A DNA stretch of 64,000 nucleotides from Trichormus sp. M33_DOE_039 (GCA_015296085.1 DVDT01000031.1:1-64000); one strand, 5' to 3'. Positions 17,721 through 26,678 are shown, counted from the stretch's first letter. Program-made: numbers and translations. Notes: a model not told the origin generated them from the letters alone.

Positions 17721-19346
17721 CTACAATTCGATATAACCTTGCCAATTAGCTACCATTCTATTACTGACACCTGTCACTTTTTCTAAGTCTTGTAAAGAGG
17801 TAAATTTCTGCTGTTGACGGGCTATGATAATTTTTTGAGCTAATTTTTTACCGACTCCTGGTAAACTTGATAGTTCTTCCAGACTAGCTGTATTAATATT
17901 AATTGTTTTAATAAATTTATCTGCGCTATTAGGAGCGGAAATTTGTGGACATTGTTTTTGTTCAGCTTGAATTTTAGCTTGAATATTTTCCGGCACACCA
18001 ACTTTAGCCTTGGTGTAAAGTCGGTTAAATTCTCGCACGTAATGAGCAGCGATATTAGGATTTTCAATGACGATTAAAGTCTCATCATTGGCTTCATTTG
18101 CCGCATCTGACCAATTATGAGAACCTGTAATCACTGTTTGTTGGTCAATAACTGCAAATTTATGATGCAATAAATCACCTTTAGGTAATGTTGGTGCACC
18201 AACAGTAGTTAGAGGATTTTTCCAAGGTTTGTTATCCAATTCATATTTACATTTATTACTTAAAGCTACACCCATCATATCTAAAGACTCGCTATAGTAA
18301 CGATAGGCAAATTGGTTGTCAATCAGCGCACGGACAGCTACATTTTGCTGCTGACGATTTTCTAAAATATTGGCAAGTCGCTGTTCTGAAAACACAAACA
18401 AAGCCATATCAATAGATTTATTAGATGAATTTAAAGTTTCCCCAATCAATCCATTACTCGTATTAGTCCAAGGTAAACTAGGTGATGTAGGTGAAAAATT
18501 TAGGGTGATTTTGTTATCGCCTAATATAATAGTCTTAGGAGGACGTACAGGTTTATTTAAACCAAATTTACTATCTGGTTTACCTCCTACACCATCACCC
18601 CACATCAGGTTAAACTCTTCTGTAAATAAAGTGGCTACCTCTGAACTATCAATTTGTAAGAAGTTATTAGGATTTCCTAAGCTGCTAGGATTCGTAAAAT
18701 CTCCATGAGTATCACTCAAGGTGAAATTTGCCGAAGTGACAATTACAATGCGATTGTCTACAACAATAAATTTGTGGTGCATCAAATTGCTACCTGATGA
18801 ACCATCTGCTTGGTCATCTATCCACGGTATTTTGGCAGTTTGTAAAATGATTAAAGCATCCCTTTGCTTAATTTCTTCGGGACTGAGTTGATTATCTTGA
18901 TTTTGGTCTATAAATTTAAAATATTCTTGATACCTATCTTTTTCTCTTGGAGTTAATTTTTTCACTTCCTCAACAGTCAAACTACTCCAAGAACGACTAT
19001 AGTTATTTTCTAAAATTACCCTGACTTTGACTCCAGCCTTTTGCTGATCACTTAAAGCCTGGGCAATTCCTGGTAAACGTAATTCTTGGACTGCAATATC
19101 TATAGTAGATTTAGCTTGAGAAATCGTATCAATAATTTGCCGTTCTAAGTTATCTCCTAGTCGAGTTTGCTGACGGTAAGGTTCTCGATATTCAGTAGAC
19201 TCAGACTGATTAAAGTAAACTTTCACAAATGGGTCTTGTGGGAGGGCAGGAAGACGCGTATTGTGAGACTGGACTCTTTCACAAGCCGCGATCGCTAATA
19301 ACAAAAGTAAGACCGAAAATTTCTTGAATGTAAGTAAAATCTGCAC
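17721..19346 (-). CDS. Phospholipase D-like lipoprotein with EF-hand and helix-hairpin-helix
   Basis: 541 aa. The N-terminus is a lipoprotein signal with lipobox LAIAAC (Cys22), so it should be anchored in a membrane outside the cytoplasm. Two HKD catalytic motifs are complete: His190-x-Lys192 with Asp197 (HHKFIVVD) and His394-x-Lys396 with Asp401 (HHKFAVID), each followed by the usual Ser/Asn segment (TSANFT, TGSHNWSD). Between residues 147 and 158 lies a textbook EF-hand loop (DQNQDNQLSPEE). The last 60 residues form a ComEA-type helix-hairpin-helix pair (ININTASLEELSSLPGVG), a DNA-binding fold. This could be an extracytoplasmic nuclease rather than a lipase; the substrate is inferred, not known. 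Transcribed alone. Confidence 0.88.
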   Translation of the reverse strand: MQILLTFKKFSVLLLLLAIAACERVQSHNTRLPALPQDPFVKVYFNQSESTEYREPYRQQTRLGDNLERQIIDTISQAKSTIDIAVQELRLPGIAQALSDQQKAGVKVRVILENNYSRSWSSLTVEEVKKLTPREKDRYQEYFKFIDQNQDNQLSPEEIKQRDALIILQTAKIPWIDDQADGSSGSNLMHHKFIVVDNRIVIVTSANFTLSDTHGDFTNPSSLGNPNNFLQIDSSEVATLFTEEFNLMWGDGVGGKPDSKFGLNKPVRPPKTIILGDNKITLNFSPTSPSLPWTNTSNGLIGETLNSSNKSIDMALFVFSEQRLANILENRQQQNVAVRALIDNQFAYRYYSESLDMMGVALSNKCKYELDNKPWKNPLTTVGAPTLPKGDLLHHKFAVIDQQTVITGSHNWSDAANEANDETLIVIENPNIAAHYVREFNRLYTKAKVGVPENIQAKIQAEQKQCPQISAPNSADKFIKTININTASLEELSSLPGVGKKLAQKIIIARQQQKFTSLQDLEKVTGVSNRMVANWQGYIEL

Positions 19347-19516
19347 GGTAATCTGTTAAAAGTAAATTGGGAGTGAGCATATTTATCATTCCCAAAATCA
19401 CCTATGCCATAAAAATCTATTCCATCAACCCGTAATCACTCATTTTTTTAAGCTTTCAGCAATTGACTCCTATATGCTGAAAATATAGGTAGCCCGTTTT
19501 TTCAATCATTAATGAT

Positions 19517-20686
19517 ATGCAAATATATCTAGATTACAGTGCTACTACTCCCACTCGCCCAGAAGCGATCGCAACAATGCAAGCTGTACTCACCCAACAA
19601 TGGGGAAACCCTTCTAGCTTACATGAGTGGGGACAACGGGCAGCAATTATTTTAGAACAGGCTAGGGTACAAGTAGCGAGTTTAATTAATGCCCCTAATC
19701 CCGATGCGATTGTGTTTACTTCCGGTGGTACAGAAGCCGATAATTTAGCAATTATGGGTGTAGCTAGACTAGCCCAAGTTCCACAACACATAATTATTTC
19801 CAGTGTGGAACATTCAGCTATTACTGAACCAGCTAATTTACTAGAAAAATGGGGTTGGGAAGTCACCCGCTTGGGAGTAGATAACAAAGGTAGAGTCAAC
19901 CCCCAAGATCTAAAAGCTGCATTGCGACATAACACAGTTTTAGTTTCTGTGATTTACGGACAAAGTGAAATTGGTACAGTCCAACCCATTGCAGAATTAG
20001 GCCAGATAGCCCAACAACATGGGGCATTATTCCACACAGATGCAGTACAAGCCGCTGGACGTTTACCGATTGATGTACAACAGCTACCTATAGATTTACT
20101 GAGCTTATCTAGTCATAAGTTATACGGGACACAAGGTGCAGGGGCTTTATATATTCGCCCTGGTGTAGAATTGATACCCTTACTCGGTGGCGGTGGACAA
20201 GAGAGGGGTTTACGTTCAGGGACACAAGCATTACCCGCCATTGCTGGTTTTGGAGTCGCCGCCGAACTTGCAGCCCAAGAACTAGCCACAGAAACACCAC
20301 GTTTAATTAAATTACGCGATCGCTTATTTTCTTTATTAGCCGATGTTCCTGGTTTAATCCCCACCGGCGATTTAGAATACCGTTTACCGCACCACGTGAG
20401 TTTCTGTCTAGAATCCGCCGACGGTGAAAAACTCAGCGGTAAAACCTTAGTTCGTCAACTTAATTTAGCTGGTATTGGGATTAGTGCAGGTAGTGCTTGT
20501 CATAGTGGTAAACTTAGCCCCAGCCCCATACTCTTAGCAATGGGCTATCCCGAAAAAGCTGCTTTCGGAGGAATCCGCCTTACCCTCGGACGTGATACCA
20601 CCCAAGCTGATATCGATTGGACAGCAATGGTATTAAAGCAAGTTTTGCAAAGGCTGATCCCGAAGTTATCTTTGGCTGCAAATTAA
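19517..20686 (+). CDS. Cysteine desulfurase (NifS/IscS family)
   Basis: 389 aa class-V aminotransferase. The start MQIYLDYSATTPTRPEA is typical. PLP-binding Lys201 lies in SSHKLYGTQGAGALY, and the catalytic Cys328 in SAGSACHSGKLSPS. The GSACxSG context and the insert before the C-terminus fit the group I NifS/IscS type. It would release sulfur from cysteine for Fe-S clusters or tRNA thiolation. No iscU/nifU or other Fe-S assembly gene is adjacent, so its specific role is open. A broken second copy of its 3' end lies 400 bases downstream at 21092-21460. Confidence 0.93.
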   Translation: MQIYLDYSATTPTRPEAIATMQAVLTQQWGNPSSLHEWGQRAAIILEQARVQVASLINAPNPDAIVFTSGGTEADNLAIMGVARLAQVPQHIIISSVEHSAITEPANLLEKWGWEVTRLGVDNKGRVNPQDLKAALRHNTVLVSVIYGQSEIGTVQPIAELGQIAQQHGALFHTDAVQAAGRLPIDVQQLPIDLLSLSSHKLYGTQGAGALYIRPGVELIPLLGGGGQERGLRSGTQALPAIAGFGVAAELAAQELATETPRLIKLRDRLFSLLADVPGLIPTGDLEYRLPHHVSFCLESADGEKLSGKTLVRQLNLAGIGISAGSACHSGKLSPSPILLAMGYPEKAAFGGIRLTLGRDTTQADIDWTAMVLKQVLQRLIPKLSLAAN

Positions 20687-20696
20687 CTCAATTGAC

Positions 20697-20948
20697 TCAG
20701 TATTCATACCTCACCTGATACTCACTAGCTTCAACGATATTGCCTATTTGTTGGTCAATACTGCTTTGGCTAAAGTAGATATCTTTTGGATTTCCAGTAT
20801 CATCTTCCGATATCTCAAAATGAAGTGTGATTTCTTTACTGTCTGGGTTAAAAACTGTTTCCAAGTATCTCAATTTTGAGAAAATGGGAATTTTGTCGCT
20901 GTTAACAAATTCGTAGACACTACCCGGTTTAAACTTGAGCTTTTCCAT
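20697..20948 (-). CDS. Hypothetical small protein
   Basis: 83 aa from the ATG at 20948 (MEKLKFKPGSVYEF). A strong GGAGGT Shine-Dalgarno sits six bases upstream inside an apparent longer frame, which decides the start. The protein is acidic with alternating hydrophobic and charged residues, probably a small beta-rich domain. No cysteine, signal or membrane segment. No family recognised. It lies convergent to the cysteine desulfurase, with 10 bases between stops, and separates the intact gene from its broken copy. Confidence 0.6.
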   Translation of the reverse strand: MEKLKFKPGSVYEFVNSDKIPIFSKLRYLETVFNPDSKEITLHFEISEDDTGNPKDIYFSQSSIDQQIGNIVEASEYQVRYEY

Positions 20949-21091
20949 AGTAACCTCCATACAGCTATGGAGCTAATTCTACGCTGCCGATAATTATCCA
21001 GACCCTATCTAGATGGGGATTTACAATCTTGATATTACGCCAATCATTGCAATAGTTTGGGTAATGCGATGGGCTACGCCCCGCCTTGGGC

Positions 21092-21460
21092 TATCGCCTA
21101 TTTTCTTTGCTAGCCAATGTCCTTGGTTTAATTCCCACTGGTGATTTATAAGACCGCTTACCCCACCACGTTAGTTTTTGTTTAGAATGCGCCGACGGTG
21201 AAAAACTCAGTGGTAAAATATCAGTTCGCCAACTAAATCTAGCTGGTATTGGCATTAGTGCGGGTAGTGCCTGTCACAGTGGTAAACTTAGCCCCAGCCC
21301 CATACTCTTAGCAATGGGCTATCCCGAAAAAGCTGCTTTCGGAGGAATCCGCCTTACCCTCGGACGCGATACTACAGCAGCCGATATCGATTGGACAGCG
21401 ATGGTATTAAAGCAAGTTTTGCAGAGATTGAATTTAAATTTATCTTTAGTTCAGCGTTAA
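21092..21460 (+). pseudogene. Truncated, stop-containing copy of the cysteine desulfurase 3' end
   Basis: The sequence aligns with the last third of the intact gene (about 20311-20686). An in-frame TAA at 21149-21151 interrupts it; beyond that the frame stays open to the normal stop at 21460. The catalytic Cys region is retained. The first and last parts have diverged, but 21278-21366 is identical, base for base, to 20504-20592 (89 bases). No start or PLP-lysine region is present, so it is a pseudogene fragment. The identical block points to recent gene conversion or a mosaic duplication. Confidence 0.85.
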
Positions 21461-21757
21461 ATTTTTGTTAAGGCACTAGTATCCCAAACTTAACACAGTC
21501 TATTGGTTATGTGCTGATTCAGATTTCAACTGTACTGCTATATTTGACTGCTGCCAATAAAGGGTTAAACTAGTCTTTTGCCGTCAAGTAAAATTTGAAA
21601 TTTATTTTTTATGTCATTAATTAAATGAATTACAACATATGTAAAAAATACAAATAAAAATTACTACGTGAAGAAAAATACACAAGATTAACACTATTTT
21701 ATCTTCGACTTCCTGCTTCGTATAAACTCAAACTATTTATTGTAGCTGACTTAGAAC
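21461..21757. other. AT-rich leader of the DUF262 module
   Basis: Nearly 300 bases, increasingly AT-rich toward the DUF262 gene. No open frame of note. The shift in base composition begins at about 21590, marking the left side of the probable acquired islet. Confidence 0.45.
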
Positions 21758-22822
21758 ATGAAAATCATAAGAAATACAATGCCAATTTCGGATTTATTTA
21801 ACATGATGGTAAGCGGAGAACTTACCGTCAATAAGAGTTATCAAAGGAGTTCTGGTCTTTGGCCTCAAAATGCCAGATCCTACTTTATTGATACTGTTTT
21901 AAATGATTTCCCATTTCCTAAAGTTGTGATAAGACAGACTGTAGATTTAAAAACCAGGAAGACGAAAAGAGAAATAATTGATGGACAGCAAAGATTAACA
22001 ACTATTAAGGACTATATAGAAGATAAATTTAAATTAACAAATGTGAGTAAAAACTATCAATACTTATATTTTAGAGAACTAGAAGATGATGTTAAGTCCA
22101 AATTTTTAGGCTATGAAGTTTCAACGGATACCATAATATCTGCTACAGAGGAAGAAATTTTAGAGATATTTAGAAGAATAAATTCATATACTTTACCCCT
22201 TAAAGATGCTGAAAAAAGACACGCCTCTTATCAAGGTTATTTTAAATGGTTTATCAAAGATATCCTTGAAGGATATTCGCCTATGTTTGAGAAATATAAG
22301 ATTCTAAGTTTAAAAGATATTTCTAGAATGCTGGATGCAGAATTAATTACAGAGCTATGTCAAATTCTTGTGGAAGGAATAAAAACTCGAAGAAGCCAAT
22401 CTCTAGATAAACTATATAAGGAATATGATGACTCTTTTAGCATTAAAGATGATTTAAGTGAAAAACTTACTGAAACATTAAATTTTATCAAAGTAGAGCT
22501 TAATCAAGTTCTAGAAAGTGAAGTATTAAAAAGTTACTCATTTTACTCGTTATTTTCAGCACTTATATACAATAGATATGGAATAGTAAACATATCTGAG
22601 AAGGATATAGATAACATAGAACCCATTGGTACTTACACACATGATATAAATCAGTCAATACAAAATATTTTAGAATTATTTAATACAATTGAACAAAGAG
22701 ATGAGACAAGTAGATACTTTGGATTTGTGAAAGCATCCACGGGTGCAACAACGAGTGAAAAAAATAGAAAAGAAAGGCTTATTTGGCTTGTTAAAGCTTT
22801 ACAAAATCGACTTAGCCCATAG
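21758..22822 (+). CDS. DUF262-domain protein (ParB/Srx-fold, GmrS-N-like)
   Basis: 354 aa. DUF262 hallmarks are present: YQRSSGLW (residues 28-35), then IIDGQQRLTTIKDY with the DGQQR motif at 75-79, and a RRINSYTLPLKDAEKRHA segment. DUF262 is the N-terminal half of GmrSD-type modification-dependent nucleases and of several stand-alone defence proteins; the DGQQR motif is thought to bind and hydrolyse nucleotide. The GmrD-like HNH half (DUF1524) is absent: the C-terminus is helical and lacks an HNH motif. The gene is much more AT-rich than its neighbours, with many ATA, AGA and AAA codons. It is followed after 35 bases by a gene with a HEPN-like motif; the two probably act together. Confidence 0.85.
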   Translation: MKIIRNTMPISDLFNMMVSGELTVNKSYQRSSGLWPQNARSYFIDTVLNDFPFPKVVIRQTVDLKTRKTKREIIDGQQRLTTIKDYIEDKFKLTNVSKNYQYLYFRELEDDVKSKFLGYEVSTDTIISATEEEILEIFRRINSYTLPLKDAEKRHASYQGYFKWFIKDILEGYSPMFEKYKILSLKDISRMLDAELITELCQILVEGIKTRRSQSLDKLYKEYDDSFSIKDDLSEKLTETLNFIKVELNQVLESEVLKSYSFYSLFSALIYNRYGIVNISEKDIDNIEPIGTYTHDINQSIQNILELFNTIEQRDETSRYFGFVKASTGATTSEKNRKERLIWLVKALQNRLSP

Positions 22823-22857
22823 TATGGAGTGATTATATAGAGTAATTATATATATTC

Positions 22858-23502
22858 ATGCTTCATATGTATCGACTTAGAAAAAAGAGAGCTAGGTTTA
22901 GCCAAATTTCAAATTCTTCACTCATTTACTATAATGTTGCCGATCAAGATTCAGATAGAAAGTTTATTTTAGCTACTGGAATTCTTAATCATATATGGCA
23001 GAGTTGGAATCATTTCTGGAGAGCATACTGGCTAGCTCATTTAACTGGTGGATATGATTGCAAAAATAAAAAAATATCTCCCTTACGTTGTGGGATGTCT
23101 GAACCTGAAGCACTTTATCATCTACTCACATTGATAGGTAAAAAAAAAGCAGGCTCGTCAGGAAGCGTTAAACACTCACATGAAGAAGCAACATGGGGAG
23201 ATATAAAAATTATCCAGGATTTAGCAGTCTACCTAGCTACTCCAACAAATAATGTTATTAACGCTTCAACTGCTGCTTCGCTTTTTGGACTCACAGTAAA
23301 GCACATACAACAAGTGAGGAATTCACAAATTCATATTTCAATGAGTAATATGGTCAGGTTATCATCGGACGTAGTCCCACACTATGTTATTTCAAAGCCT
23401 AAATATCCTCACGATATAATTGAAGCTAAAGAGATTAGCTCAGGTAAAATTGCGATAAATTATTGGATAGAAAATATGAATGGCTTTTTAAATTATCTTT
23501 GA
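22858..23502 (+). CDS. Putative HEPN-like protein paired with DUF262 gene
   Basis: 214 aa, family not firmly recognised. The start at 22858 (MLHMYRLRKK) has an alternative three codons in. Helix-rich region around residues 40-62 (GILNHIWQSWNHFWRAYWLA) and again at 112-155. At residues 154-159 stands RNSQIH, which fits the R-N-x3-H form of the HEPN ribonuclease active site. The C-terminus is mixed alpha/beta. HEPN-like proteins are known companions of DUF262 genes (for instance the MAE_28990 family), which supports the reading, but the motif alone is weak evidence. Codon use is AT-rich like the DUF262 gene. Alternative: an unrelated hypothetical protein co-inherited with it. Confidence 0.6.
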   Translation: MLHMYRLRKKRARFSQISNSSLIYYNVADQDSDRKFILATGILNHIWQSWNHFWRAYWLAHLTGGYDCKNKKISPLRCGMSEPEALYHLLTLIGKKKAGSSGSVKHSHEEATWGDIKIIQDLAVYLATPTNNVINASTAASLFGLTVKHIQQVRNSQIHISMSNMVRLSSDVVPHYVISKPKYPHDIIEAKEISSGKIAINYWIENMNGFLNYL

Positions 23503-23587
23503 ATTCATGTTTTTACACAACTACTGCTGAAAATCAGAGCCAATCCTGAAACAATAGGAGTAAATACGAAATAGCCATATACAGATT

Positions 23588-24328
23588 ATGTCGGAATTAC
23601 CGAATACCTTAGAAGATGCGATCGCCCAGGCGCGTGAAGCCACCAAAGCCGCTTTAGCAGATGGTTATAGCCGCATTCAAGTAGAGTTACTGTTTCCAGA
23701 ACTCAAGTTTATGCCCGTGGCGGAACAATTTTTACCTGTCTTTACAGAATATGAATCTCGCTTGAAAATCTTTTTTGCTGATGCTGGTGCGGCGGCTTTA
23801 GCCCGGCGTGATTGGGCAGATAAACCATTTAAAATTTTAGATATTGGGACAGGTAGGGTTGCTTCTATCCAGTCCAAAATCCAGCCAGAGGATGAGATTT
23901 TCCTATTTATCGCCCCTACATCTGTAGAAGTGCCGCAACTGGAAAAAATTTGTGAAATAATAGGCGATCGCCCCTTTATCATGTTAAATCCCCGCCTAGA
24001 AGATTCCGGTACTGTGGGTATTGGTTACGCCGCCAGACAAACCCGCAAACGTTTCATCAGTACCATTGAATCTTGCTATTACCTACGTCCTATAGATGAT
24101 GAAACTGCCGTATTCCGTTGCTACCCTAGGTTGTGGGAAATTTGGGTAGAAAATAGCGGTACATGGTCAACAATTGCCGAATTACCAAACAAACCATCAG
24201 GTGACGAAATAGATTTAATCCTCGCCAAAGGACAACCGCAAACATCCCCAGATGGCACTGCTGCACCAGGGAAAAAGCCAAGTGTATTTAAGAGTTTGCA
24301 ACGATTTATTAAGGCTTTGAATAGCTAG
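23588..24328 (+). CDS. DUF1995 protein (cyanobacteria/chloroplast family, LPA3-like)
   Basis: 246 aa. The N-terminal phrase TLEDAIAQAREATKAALADG and the block VELLFPELKFMPVAEQFLP are characteristic of DUF1995, shared by cyanobacteria and chloroplasts. The plant member LPA3 is linked to photosystem II assembly, so a photosynthesis-related role is inferred. Middle segment with IFLFIAPTSVEVPQLEKIC and the later FIMLNPRLEDSGTVGIGY is also family-typical. No signal peptide or membrane helix; probably stromal/cytoplasmic. The tail is Lys/Ser-rich. Base composition returns to the window norm here, marking the right side of the AT-rich islet. Confidence 0.82.
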   Translation: MSELPNTLEDAIAQAREATKAALADGYSRIQVELLFPELKFMPVAEQFLPVFTEYESRLKIFFADAGAAALARRDWADKPFKILDIGTGRVASIQSKIQPEDEIFLFIAPTSVEVPQLEKICEIIGDRPFIMLNPRLEDSGTVGIGYAARQTRKRFISTIESCYYLRPIDDETAVFRCYPRLWEIWVENSGTWSTIAELPNKPSGDEIDLILAKGQPQTSPDGTAAPGKKPSVFKSLQRFIKALNS

Positions 24329-24392
24329 GCAGGAAGCAAGGGACAGGGGGAGAAGAAAAATCCAATTCCCCCTTCCCATTCCCAATGTCCAA

Positions 24393-25100
24393 TCAGGCAA
24401 TGACAGTCACACTACCCGTATCCAAGTCATAACGACCACCCACAATTTTTAACTTGCCAGACTTGATCTGTCCTGTTAAGACCTTTGATCGCTTTAGGCG
24501 TTCAATTTGATACTGCACATTTGCCACTACAGCATTTTCAACTGCATCGCCTGGTTTTTTCTTAACTCTTGCTACTGCTGGCTTGATTGCTTTGATAAAG
24601 CTACCAATATCACCTGGTACTGATTCATTGTGTACGGCTGCGGTGACTGCGCCGCATCGCTCATGACCCAGCACCATCAGCAACGGCGTACCCAACAGAG
24701 CAACAGCATATTCAATACTGCCAAGTGTTTCAGGTGTGGATATATTTCCCGCAACTCGGACATCGAAAATGTCGCCGATGCCTTGATCAAAAATAATCTC
24801 TGGTGGTACTCGTGAATCAGCACAACTCAGGATAGTTGCAAACGGATGTTGCGCTGAAGCTACTTCCTGCAATCGTGCCGCATATTGATCGGGGTATTGA
24901 GGTTTATGTTCTACAAACCTTTGATTTCCTGCAAGTAGCTTTTGCAGAGCAGCATCAGCACTCAGAGATTTCGGGGTAGCTGGGGTGGAGGCTTGAGCCT
25001 GTTCGACCTGCCACAGCAAATCACCGGCTGTTACCATCATTCCCAATGCTCCCGTGACCCCTAACTTTAAAAAGTCACGACGTTCTATAAGATATTTCAT
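24393..25100 (-). CDS. ecaB: Beta-carbonic anhydrase with Tat signal (EcaB-like)
   Basis: 235 aa from ATG 25100 (MKYLIERRDFLKLG). The twin-arginine motif RRDFLKLG followed by a hydrophobic run and AQAS predicts Tat export to the periplasm or thylakoid lumen. The enzyme core has the zinc ligands and Asp-Arg dyad of beta-type enzymes: CADSRV and GHERCGAV. It would interconvert CO2 and bicarbonate. The gene begins 16 bases after sbtB and follows sbtA, so the three form one operon. An extracytoplasmic enzyme would supply bicarbonate to SbtA. The symbol follows the cyanobacterial periplasmic beta-type EcaB and is a family-level guess. Confidence 0.85.
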   Translation of the reverse strand: MKYLIERRDFLKLGVTGALGMMVTAGDLLWQVEQAQASTPATPKSLSADAALQKLLAGNQRFVEHKPQYPDQYAARLQEVASAQHPFATILSCADSRVPPEIIFDQGIGDIFDVRVAGNISTPETLGSIEYAVALLGTPLLMVLGHERCGAVTAAVHNESVPGDIGSFIKAIKPAVARVKKKPGDAVENAVVANVQYQIERLKRSKVLTGQIKSGKLKIVGGRYDLDTGSVTVIA

Positions 25101-25116
25101 GAGATTTATGCACCTG

Positions 25117-25428
25117 TTATAGTGATGCCACACATTTTACAGAGCGAATCTCCATTACATCCGAAACGTAACAAGTCCCGCCGAACTTGTTCAGTAGTGG
25201 TCTAAGATTTTCGATCGCAGGCTTGATTTGCTCTGGAGTACAAAACGCCATGATGTAGACATTATCAAGCATGGTCATGTCTAAATCTTCTGTCGTACCT
25301 CGTAATCCTTTCCCCGCCACATTACGAATCACAATGTGACCATGTACACCTGAGTTATCTAAACTTTCTAAAATTTTGCTTAACTCAAAGGAGTTGGCAA
25401 TAATTTCTATTTTTTTGACTAAGTGCAT
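25117..25428 (-). CDS. sbtB: SbtB, PII-like regulator of SbtA
   Basis: 103 aa from ATG 25428 (MHLVKKIEIIANS), the usual SbtB length. A ferredoxin-like PII fold is indicated by the pattern VKKIEIIANSFELSKILESL and YIMAFCTPEQIKPAIENLRP, with VRNVAGKGLRG in the T-loop region. SbtB binds adenyl nucleotides (cAMP, AMP, ADP, ATP) and gates SbtA, trimer to trimer. Here the C-terminus reads RSVKCVASL with a single Cys, unlike the two-cysteine C-terminal redox loop of Synechocystis SbtB. It starts four bases after the sbtA stop, showing tight co-translation. Confidence 0.93.
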   Translation of the reverse strand: MHLVKKIEIIANSFELSKILESLDNSGVHGHIVIRNVAGKGLRGTTEDLDMTMLDNVYIMAFCTPEQIKPAIENLRPLLNKFGGTCYVSDVMEIRSVKCVASL

Positions 25429-25432
25429 ATTA

Positions 25433-26401
25433 TTACCTCCAGAACAGGTTGATTCCGTAGAGATACAACGGAATTCCCACAATAATATTGAAGGGGAATG
25501 TTACTGCCAGAGCGGTAGAAACGTACAAGCTAGGGTTCGCTTCTGGAACAGTCATCCGCATTGCAGCTGGGACAGCAATATAAGAGGCACTGGCACATAA
25601 CACAGCAAACAAGAGCGAATCGCCTTGGGACATCCCAATGATTTTGGCAATCAGCAACCCAATGCTGGCATTGAGTATTGGAATTAGTATGGCAAAAGAA
25701 ATCAGAAAAACTCCGGTTTTTTGCAAGTCTTTAATTCTTTTGGCAGCGATTAGTCCCATGTCCAGCAAAAAGAAGGTAAGGACACCATAAAACAAACCTT
25801 GAGTAAAGGGTTCTAATACGTGCCAGCCACGTTCTCCAGTTAAGACACCAATCAGGAGACTACCCACTAAGAGAAAAACTGAACTATTAAGAAATGCTTC
25901 TTGTAAAACTTCCTTCCAGGAAACTTCCCGCTTGCCATCGGCGGTAAATATATTCACCAGAATGAGACCAACAATAATTGCTGGAGATTCCATCAGAGCT
26001 AAGGCTGCAACCATGTAGCCGTCATAATTAATGCCTAGCTCACTCAAAAAAGCACTAGCAGTGATGAAAGTGACAGCACTAATAGAGCCGTAGGTGGCTG
26101 CGATCGCCGCTGCATCGTAAGTATCCAGTTTCAGCTTGAGAATAAAAAAGGAGTAAATTGGCACAAAACAAGCCATTAACATGGCTGCAACTAGCGTTAG
26201 CACTACCTCCTGAGTGATACCGCTTTTGATCAGTTCTACTCCCCCTTTAAAACCAATCGCAAACAGCAGATACAACGAAAAAAGTTTGGGTACTGGTGCT
26301 GGAATTTCTAAATCGGACTTGACGAAAACAGCAGTCATCCCCAAAAAGAAAAATAAGATTGGCGGATTCAGGATGTTGGAAACGATTAAGCTGACATCCA
26401 T
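25433..26401 (-). CDS. sbtA: SbtA, sodium-dependent bicarbonate transporter
   Basis: 322 aa from ATG 26401 (MDVSLIVSNILNPPIL). About ten hydrophobic membrane segments in two inverted halves, with the phrases NPPILFFFLGMTAVFVKSDLEIP and LYLLFAIGFKGGVELIKSG typical of SbtA, and AAAIAATYGSISAVTF and CASASYIAVPAAMRM marking the substrate/Na+ crossings. High-affinity Na+-dependent HCO3- uptake at the plasma membrane. First gene of the operon sbtA-sbtB-ecaB on the minus strand; its promoter should lie at 26402-26670, where no obvious LysR half-sites were identified. Confidence 0.95.
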   Translation of the reverse strand: MDVSLIVSNILNPPILFFFLGMTAVFVKSDLEIPAPVPKLFSLYLLFAIGFKGGVELIKSGITQEVVLTLVAAMLMACFVPIYSFFILKLKLDTYDAAAIAATYGSISAVTFITASAFLSELGINYDGYMVAALALMESPAIIVGLILVNIFTADGKREVSWKEVLQEAFLNSSVFLLVGSLLIGVLTGERGWHVLEPFTQGLFYGVLTFFLLDMGLIAAKRIKDLQKTGVFLISFAILIPILNASIGLLIAKIIGMSQGDSLLFAVLCASASYIAVPAAMRMTVPEANPSLYVSTALAVTFPFNIIVGIPLYLYGINLFWR

Positions 26402-26678
26402 GACCACCCCTCCCCCTGCTGATGCAACTTGCAATTAATCAAATTTTTCATTTGAAAAAATTTAACTTGTTGAATCATCATGTAACGTGTATTGCTACCC
26501 CATGTCAATTGTGTGCTTTTTGAAACATGGGTAGAGGCAGGGAGCAATTGCGGAGGAGTAGGGGGAAACTAATGACTAACGACTATAAAAAAATATCCCC
26601 TACTTTGAGAATTACAATTGCGATCCAGAATCTATCGCACAGCCCAAGTAGAGGTTAAATATAGTTTGATCTTGATAA

